A DNA stretch of 64,000 bases, taken from positions 19,579,601 to 19,643,600 of the forward strand of contig OY759225.1 of NCBI GenBank assembly GCA_963662175.1, read 5' to 3'. The notes beneath the pieces were generated by a model, which saw nothing but the letters and a program-made list of their open reading frames with translations, was not told where the DNA came from and searched no databases. Both the position numbers and the translations under genes were made by a program. Positions 50,101 to 59,100 of this stretch are shown here, one piece after another. Source of the DNA: Aradus depressus. Taxonomy: Eukaryota; Arthropoda; Insecta; Hemiptera; Aradidae. Each line of letters begins with the position of its first letter. Within the stretch, counting starts at the first letter, position 1.

Positions 50101-53100
50101 AATCACTTCTCACTACATCGGCCAAACCAGAAACTCAAATACTGCCTATGTAATGAATGTATCGACACAAAATTTAGTGTTATGATTCAGAAGCCACTAT
50201 GTGAGTCAAATATTGAGTTTTAGCTCAGACTATCTTTGGAGGGAGAGCGAAAACGTAAAAGATTAATTCTTTATGAGTTATGGATACGGCAATTCATTGA
50301 TACAATATTTATTGTATAGTATTCAAATTTGCAAGTTTACTGCATGATAGTAATAATAATAATAAATTTATTTGCGTTAAACCAATACATGGTAATAGGA
50401 TACGTCAAAAGAATTTATACATGAAGTTAGCTTATAAATTAGATATATAACTACTTGAGACTAACACATCTATGATTAGTAGTCATAACAAAACTAATGA
50501 AAAAAGTAAAATGAAATTAATTGCGTCCCTTCATCAGGTCTCAATGTGCGAGATATCGAAAAGAAAGAAAAACAATGTAACTACAACAATATATAAAAAT
50601 AATAAAATAAAATAATATATATTAATTAATTATAAATGAATAAATAAAACAATAACGTACATTCGACTGTCCCTTAAGGTGTGGAGGAACTCTGCCCAAA
50701 AAATAAAAATGAAAGCCTTATCTCAAATAATGTTTTTCAATATGAAACACGATTCTTTATTGTGATTATATTATTCTTTTTGAACAGTGACAATAAAATT
50801 CCGTTTCTGTGTAAAAGGTTTCCTCTTGATATAATATATATATATAATAATTTCATAGAACCCAAACATATAAAAATAAGCTGTGTGGTATATAGTCGAA
50901 TATGTTTTATCTTTAGTTCAAATTAATAATTTCATAAAACTCACTAACAGCCTTCAAAAGAACATATAATCATTTATAATCGTTTGATAAAAGCAGAAAG
51001 ATTGCATTTGTATGTTTTCAACTATGACTTTATCTAATTGTTGCAGGGTACAGCTTGGAATTCCAATGACTGCGGAAGGAAGACCCGACAAATGCAGGAT
51101 GTACATTGCCAACTGGACTGCAGTGCTGGCAGAGGGCCGAACCAACCCTGGGGAGGACTGGCCGATTGCACCCTGTACCCATGGCTGGGAGTATCATCCG
51201 CAGGACACCCCTTACACGACCATCTCAACTGAGGTAGGTTGGCTTTATAGAGCGGCAATTGTAGAATTGTGCAGGGAAGGATGAGATAATATGCTTGCCT
51301 AATGCGCTCAAGGTGTACACTCACCTTTGTGATTCATTATCATTAGATTGGGTATTAATATGAAAATGTTGTTCCTCCGAACATGATGCAACACTTGTAA
51401 TTTCTGTACTTAATTTCCTCATTTTGGACGACGGTCCAGGACCATTATTCTCATATTCTGAGTCTGTATCACTGCCTGTCATGATTTTAGAGTTCACCAA
51501 ACGGGTGAATGACGTGAGGAGAGAGGCGCTGCGGGAGGCGGGGTGGGGAGCTCTCCCCTCTACCAGCCCGCTCAACACTGTCACTCTCAGAATTCAAAAA
51601 GAATAAAATTCTTTCACTCACCTTTGTGCCCAAATTTGGAATGAAGGATCTTTAATCGGTGCCCTCATAGATTATACACTTTGTTTTCAAAAAAGGACGC
51701 TTTAAATCACTTTTTTGGGGGGACGAAACAAAACACTGGTGCGGAGCGGGTCTGGGAGGTGTTCAGCGCGTCACATAATTTCGTTACTCATTTACCACTT
51801 TAGTCCCGAAGTTGCCCAGTGCGCGTATAGAAGTTTCACTTCAAAAAAACCTTGAGAACACTGTCCTTCGAATGGGATGTTAAGCGATGGTACTTGTTAA
51901 AGATCCCTATCCTGGTATTTACCTAGGAAATTGAGGACTCCGACTGTAAAGCCATGTCCACAAGAATGATAAAAAAAGCTTTGCCTAGTAGACAATATGA
52001 CATCGTAGTTAAAGCCCGGACATGAATATAAATGATATTAAGATGTTGTGGGAAGAGTTTCTTATAGTCACTGGTAGAGTAGTCCTCTAGGCTCTACACT
52101 GGGAGATGGGTGCCAGGGCATCAGGGGTTTGAGGGCAACGGAAGGGCTGATCAAATGGCCCGGTCAGGAGCTGACAGAGAACCTATGGGACCGGAATCCT
52201 TCTGCGGGATCTCTAAGAGCACCGCAAGGGCGGCAATAGAACATTGGCCGACCAGGAAACACATCCAGTTCTGAAGAGGGGCAATGACAGTCAAAACTCT
52301 TTGTAGCGGAACCCTCATAGAAAAGGAGCCGAGAGCTTCTGAATATGAGCAGAATGGATCTAAGAGCTATGACAGAGCTGATTACAGGACACTGTCATAT
52401 GAACAAACACCTACACAATATGGGCATAACTAAAAGCCCTCTGTGCAGGAAATGTGGCGAAGAAAATGAGACTCCGGTTCATATTCTAAGACAGTGCGGG
52501 GCTCTAGAAAGCAGAAGTTTTTACTGCTTCGGGTCTGCCATAACGGAACCGAAGCAGGTAATGGAAGGAACCTGCAGCAGAATCCTGGATATTATTTAGA
52601 TACAGGGTTGCTGTAGGGACCAACACCCACAGGGAACACAATAGGCCTACTCTTGCCGCGATGAGACAATCAGTCCTCGGGGAAAATAAAATAATTGATT
52701 AATTCGTACATGGGAAGTACGACTTTTTTATACTCTAATTGAAGTAAAAAATAATAAAAATTTTTAAGGTTATGTTTCTTGGCGTATAAAATAAGGTTAA
52801 TTACGTTTAACGGTAACATATAGGAAGTAGCAGTCTCGGTAATTAATACTGTTTGTTTCCGCTAAATAGTCATTCAACCTCCGAGCCTTGTTAAAATAGT
52901 AATAACACCTCGTTAAAAACTAGAGAAATTTAAAATAATGACAGAAATATGCTTCCTTCGTTCAGAATGGGATTAATAACAATTTCCTTCGTCCTTCTCT
53001 CAAATATCTAAGTTATTATCCATATTTCTTCCTGGGGAAAGTAAACCCTTGTAATACGAGTTATTAATTATCAATTAATTATTAATGCTTAATAATTACT

Positions 53101-56100
53101 GATTATTACTTCCTCAGCTACACGAAGCATAGGGGAAGTTATGCAATCAGTCAAACATTTGATGCGGAGCTTTCAACGGAAAGCTTTTCCGACCTCTATA
53201 TTTCAAATATGAAAAAAAAAAAATGTCTGTGTGTCTATGATCACGATAACTCGCGATAAAATGAATGTAGAACCTTCTAGCGACAAAATCTATTGTTTTT
53301 CATCCAAATCAACCATAAGGAGGAAGGGGGGGGGGGGGGATTAGGGAGGAGACTTAACATAAAAACTCTAATAACTGCCGATAGAATGAATGTATCGACA
53401 CAAAAATTCATATGTAACCTAAAAATCCCATAATCCCCCCATTCATTTGGAGCAGAATCGTCAGAAGGGAAGGGTGGGTTCAGGGAGGGGGCTCAATTCA
53501 ACAACCCCCATAAGTGCCGATATAATGAATCTATCGATACAAAATTTAGTATGAGGATTTAGAAGCCCCTGTGTAAGTCAACTGTTGAATATTAGTGGAA
53601 ACGATCGATTGGTTTTGGAGGAGGAGCGAAAAGTTAATTGATTAATTCGTTCTGGGGAAGTATATTGTCGCTGATTCACCGACGACTTAGTATAGCATAT
53701 ATAATATATATGCTACAGATATGGATCTCCCCAAGAAAATGCTTTGAAGCCACCTCACTCCTCCCAGACCCCCCTCCCAAAAAAAGTCCTTGAAGGCGCT
53801 CAACTGGGTCTTCCAAGACGTAACCAGAGAGCCCCCACTCAATCACATATGTACTTCCCCAGAAGTTTCCGCTCTCCCAATTCAAGTTCATTCACTCCTT
53901 ATCAACAAGATTTTGAGGGCGCCGGTAGCTCAGTGGAATGCGTGTTTACCTTCTGAGCTCAAGATCTTAGGTTTGAAACCCGGCCGAGGCCCTTAGTTTA
54001 TTTTGTCTAGCAGGTAAAATAAACTTAAGCACACCGTCCTTCGGAGCTATGGTCCCGAGCCTGTACGATGAATCACCGGCAATATACTTTTACTTTTCGT
54101 TCCTTACATAGTAATAACATATAATAAAAACTGAAATATGTAGACGTTAAAGTAATGTTCTGTTTCCAGTTGGACTGGGTCTGCGAGCGTGCCGCCCTCC
54201 CGACAGTGGCCCAGAGTCTCTTCTTCGTGGGGGCCATTGTGGGGGGCCTGGCCTGGGGCTGGGTGGCGGACCGATGGGGCCGCATCCCCGCTCTGGTCGG
54301 AGCCAACTTGATCGGCATCCTTGGTGGAGTCCTCACTGCATTCACGTCCTCTTTCTGGACCTTCGCTGTGGCCCGTTTCTTGGTGGGGCTCGCCTTTGAC
54401 AACTGTTTCACCATGATCTATATACTGGGTAAATCAGACACATATATATATATATATATAGCTAATAAATTAGATTTATAACTACTTGAGTCTTAAAGGG
54501 GCCCTCACACTGGCAAAAATTTGAAGATGTCGGTTTTGCGCAATAATATTGAGAGTGTGAGGACAAATATTGTGCAAAAAAAGGAGTATTCAATATTTTG
54601 TGGGGCGTTCAAAAGTTTTCTGAAAGTTTAGAAAATTTTTGCGGACCTGTCAATATTTTGTAGCATGAGAGAGCAGTGTGAGGAAATTTTGATAAAGTGT
54701 AGGTTCCAAGCTCAGTTCGCGAAGTAGGTTACGATGACCATGGGTCGGTCGCTTCTTCAAATAATTCCTGACCCACACTCTTTTCTTCTTATTATTTAAA
54801 GACTCCTTCAACACTGCAAACAATACAACTACGCTACATTCAACCTCCGGGTTTGCCCTGGGCAAAGAAACGTATGCGGCTATGGCTGAGTACAACGCGA
54901 TGCGCCGTGGTTCCATCACGAATGTTTAGTCGACACTCAAATTTTGTGCAATATTTTTGTGTAGTGTGAGGGGTCCACGACCATTCAATATTTTGTACAA
55001 AAATAAGCTCAATATTTGTGCTCAAAATTTTGAGCGAAATTTTTGCCAGTGTGAAGGCCCCTTTACACACGTATGATTAGTAGTAATAACAAAACTTTAA
55101 AAAAATGTAAAATGAAATTAATAAAAACTGAATAAATAAATATTTAAAAATCTATGAGTATAAAAAAAATTAATACATAGATACATTTATAATAAGTAGA
55201 CACATTTTTCAATGTAATAAAAATTATGGTAACTATTTTTCAAAAACTTTTCGGAAGTGTCTTTATCCCAGACTTTCTTACGTCCCTTCCTCAAGTCCCA
55301 ATGTGCGAGATATAAATAGAGAGATTTAAATTCTCACTACATTAAAGGATTATCATATGGATTAGTTCATCCATTAAAAAAAACTATGTGGTAGGTATTT
55401 AATTATCCACTTATACTAATTAAATGGTATGCATTAAAGTGTTATTATATCAGTAGTGAAACAAAGACAACCTTCCTATCTCGCGAGGATTACTTCACAG
55501 AAGAATACTTGTGAAGAAAAAAAACAGGTTTTATCTGTTTCAATGTTAATAAATAGGTATTATAGTTAGTTATTATGACTCATGCCCGGCCTTTAACTAC
55601 GAGGTCATATCGCCTACTACCAGAGCGCTCTTTCGTCACTCTGGTGGACATGAGCCCGACTCTATTGTGGGAGTCCTAAATTTTGCTTACACTAAATTTG
55701 TATTCACCTAGGGCAGTGGTCTATAACGATGACATCGTACAGGTTCGGGACCATTGCTTAACGTCCCATCCGAAAGACGGCGTGCTTAAGTCTTACCTCT
55801 CAGATAAAATAAACTAAGGGCCACAGATAGGCAGATTTTTGACGTGAAAACGTCTATACGCTCGTTAAGCACAGTGATAGCCGGTCAAACTTTCTTGTGT
55901 TACAAAATACAGTCAGATTTCAATCGCTAATAACTACGAGACTAATAATGCGATAACAACGGTTGAGGGCACAATGGATAGGGCATGTCTGTACGTGTTA
56001 GTTGTGCAGTGTTTGTTTAGCCTGTGACATTATCGGGCTTGTGTGGGTGCCGGCGGATGATTGTTGCGAATTAGTGTTGTGTAAAATTAGAAATTAGTGT

Positions 56101-59100
56101 AGCGTGATAACGTGTTTAGATAGGACGTTGATTCGGGTGTCATTGTAAAGAGCTTGAAGAGCACTATTAGGACTCAAGGTGAAACAATAAAAATATTCGC
56201 CGAAATATATGTAAAAATCTATATTAAATTTTAAATTGCAAAAAAATTAAAGATGTCGTCTCATATGAATCGTAAGTATGCGCGGAATTATAGAAAAAGC
56301 AAATCAGAGGAAAGCTAGCATCAAAAGGAATTTAAAAAACCTAAAAGTCTAGTGCCGAGCAAATGCAAGAGATACGGCAGCATCGAAAAGAAAATGAAAA
56401 ATGATTTTATCCCGACGTTTTAACGGAAAATCTACTGCGTGGACCTTGACTTTTTTTTCATATTTCTAACCGATTACATAACTTCTTCTATACTTCGTAT
56501 AACTGGGGAAGTAATAATGGTTATTAAAAATGTTTGCGAATTAACAGAAATGTTTAATTGGTGACGGTGTTATGTTTTGTTGATGCTTAATTGTTAGCCG
56601 ACCTAACCTTGCATTGTCCAGCCACCAACCATAGAAAAGAGAGGTTACCTGTCATACTAGAGTTACGTAAAGGTTAACGCCACAGTTCTTCATCGCCCGC
56701 TCTTCCGTCAACCTTTTGGACAAACCATTCTTGCGGTTTTTGTGGTTTTACTTTCCCGTAATCTTTATCAAATATTGTTGACTCCCTTCAAGGTCAAACA
56801 TTTTCAGAACATACAAGTTACTTTGTTTCAAACCCGGCCGAGGCCTTTTGTTTATTTTATCTGGGAGGTAAAATAATCGTAAGCATGTCGTCCTTCGAAT
56901 GGGGCGTTAAACGATGGTCCCCTACCCTAAGTGAATACAAATTTAGGGGTATATATTAGTATATTTTGTTTTGTATTTTTATATGAAATATATAAAAACT
57001 GAAATAGTCTTTGTGACCTGAGGAAGAGGCGCTCAATCTCCACGAAATATCGCCCTGAAAGAAGATTTAAATATCATTATTTAAAAAATATATAATATTT
57101 ATAATAAATAGAAGTATTTATTGATATTAGGAATTTTATTTTCATTTATTTTCTATTCTTATTATTATTATTATTTTTTTTGAGGGCACCGGTAGCTCAG
57201 AGGTAGTGTGCTAGCCTACTGGGCTCAGGATTGCGGGTTCGAAACCCAGCCGAGTCCCTTAGGTTTTTTTTCATCTGGGAGGAGCATTAAGCGATGGTTC
57301 CTAGCCTGTATGATGTCAGGTACTCAGGTGAATAAACCTAGGTAAACAAAATTTAGAACTCCCGCAGTAGAATCGGGTTCATGTCCACCAGAGCGAGTAC
57401 AGAGCGGTCTGGTAGTAGGCGATATGACCTCGTAGTTGAAGCACAATAACTATCTTTTTATTGTTTTACATTTATTATTATTCATTTCAGATGTGGCTTG
57501 AACTTGTTGTGCAGATGTGTATAGAGCTGTTGTGTTATTTCGTGTAAGAGTGGTATGTTTAGGTCATGATGTAATGTTATGTTTGATACGTAGTAAGGGC
57601 ATTGTGTAATTGTTCGGAGGATTTTATTTTGAATGGCTTGAATTCTTTTGGTGTGTGAGGGCTTTGCAGAACCCGAGAGCTGCACGCCATAGGTCTGATA
57701 TTGGCCTTGTAGACAGTTTATGATTGAGACGAAGTTGATATCGCTTGTCTAATAGTCTTTTGAGCAGTCCAAATCGTTGTTTCATTTTCTGTCGAGCCTG
57801 CGTAACATGTTTGTTCTAAGTGTAATGTTTTAACAAAAAAACTTTTTTATTATTATTATCAAATTTGCTATTTATTAGAAAACGATGGCAACCTGTAAAG
57901 TGACGTGTGCCACATTATAATTTTGAATATTATCCTGAAATTTAATTAATATTTTTGTTTGTGGGCTTATCAGTTGAATAAGCCTGAAAAATTTGATATA
58001 CAATGAAAACTCCGGAAAGCGAACACTGTTGTACAATCAAAAACCATGCCCATTTCCCACCATGTTGTTACCACTTTGCCTTCTGTTTCAGTTCTGGAGT
58101 ACGTGGGTCCTAAATGGCGAACTTTCGTTGCCAATATGAGTATCGCCTTGTTCTTCACCCTGGCATCTTGTCTCCTTCCCTGGATCTCTCTCTGGGTCTC
58201 GGACTGGCGATGGATCGCTGTTGTCACATCCATTCCTCTTTTAACTGCCTTTTTTACACCCTACCTAGTTCCTGAAAGCGCCAGGTAATATTACTTATAA
58301 CATAAATATAAAAATCCTTACTCCATATTTGATACAAATAAATAAATAAAATGGAGACTGATATTCTGAGTAGAAGCAAAATTATTATAAATAATTATTT
58401 ATAATAAAATAGAGACAAAAAAAAAAAAAGAAAATTGTAAAAATTGCCAATAAATAATTATATTAATAAAATTAAATGAATAGATATAGGTATACATTTA
58501 AAAAATAATACATTATTCCTCTTAAAATTAATAAAAATAAATAATGATACCGAAAAATTATCACAGTTAATCCCAGGTTCTCAGATTATTTATCTGGGAG
58601 GTAAACAACCTTCAGCCTTACTTAATGTTAAAGTTGGGACTCTCATAGTGGGGAATTGTTAACTCCTAGACGGAAAGGGTCAGGTAGAAAATATAGAAAA
58701 GTAAGGTGTGTAAATTCCTTCACACTTTATCTAGACTTAGGACTAGCAATCACATATGGTAGTTTATCGATATTATAAACAAACAGCCACTTTAGATGGT
58801 AATTGGTGTGTTTAAAAGTTTTGTCTGATGAGACTTTGTCAATTTATCACGGAAATATGTCATTCCGTTCGTCTTCACATTCGCCTTCTGGCTTCATCTA
58901 TCTTTTAATATTTACAATAAATACAACATATTTAAGATTTTCTATAAATTATTTTATTTTTATGCGCCATACAGGAAACAAAATATATCTTCGAAATTAA
59001 TCCATTTTCGTACTCTGTTATTTTATTCTCAATATATTTTTTCCTAGCTTCATTTTTTAAACATTTAATTCTGCGCTTCGTGTGTTTATTTGAAATGATT

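Larger units (their letters stand above)
23956..51046 (+). other. Intron 1 of the SLC22-type gene, 27 kb, repeat-filled
   Basis: The interval runs from the exon-1 donor to the exon-2 acceptor. No coding exon with intact splice sites was recognised inside it. Most of its length can be assigned to repeats listed separately: HR copies, SINEs, mariner, Helitron, TRIM, palindromes and a (CTGANGA...GAAA)-bearing family. Long first introns often hold regulatory sites, but none can be identified here by eye. Confidence 0.85.
54460..55330 (+). repeat. Family P copy split by a Harbinger element
   Basis: AGCTAATAAATTAGATTTATAACTACTTGAGTC stops at 54492 and resumes at 55063 with TTACACACGTATGATTAGTAGTAATAAC. 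The CTGATGA core is degraded here. Confidence 0.85.

Noticed and set aside
57018..57047. Full hammerhead at 57 kb
   Set aside because: CTGAGGA and GAAA are present but stem II does not pair at its base; kept only as a weak mention.
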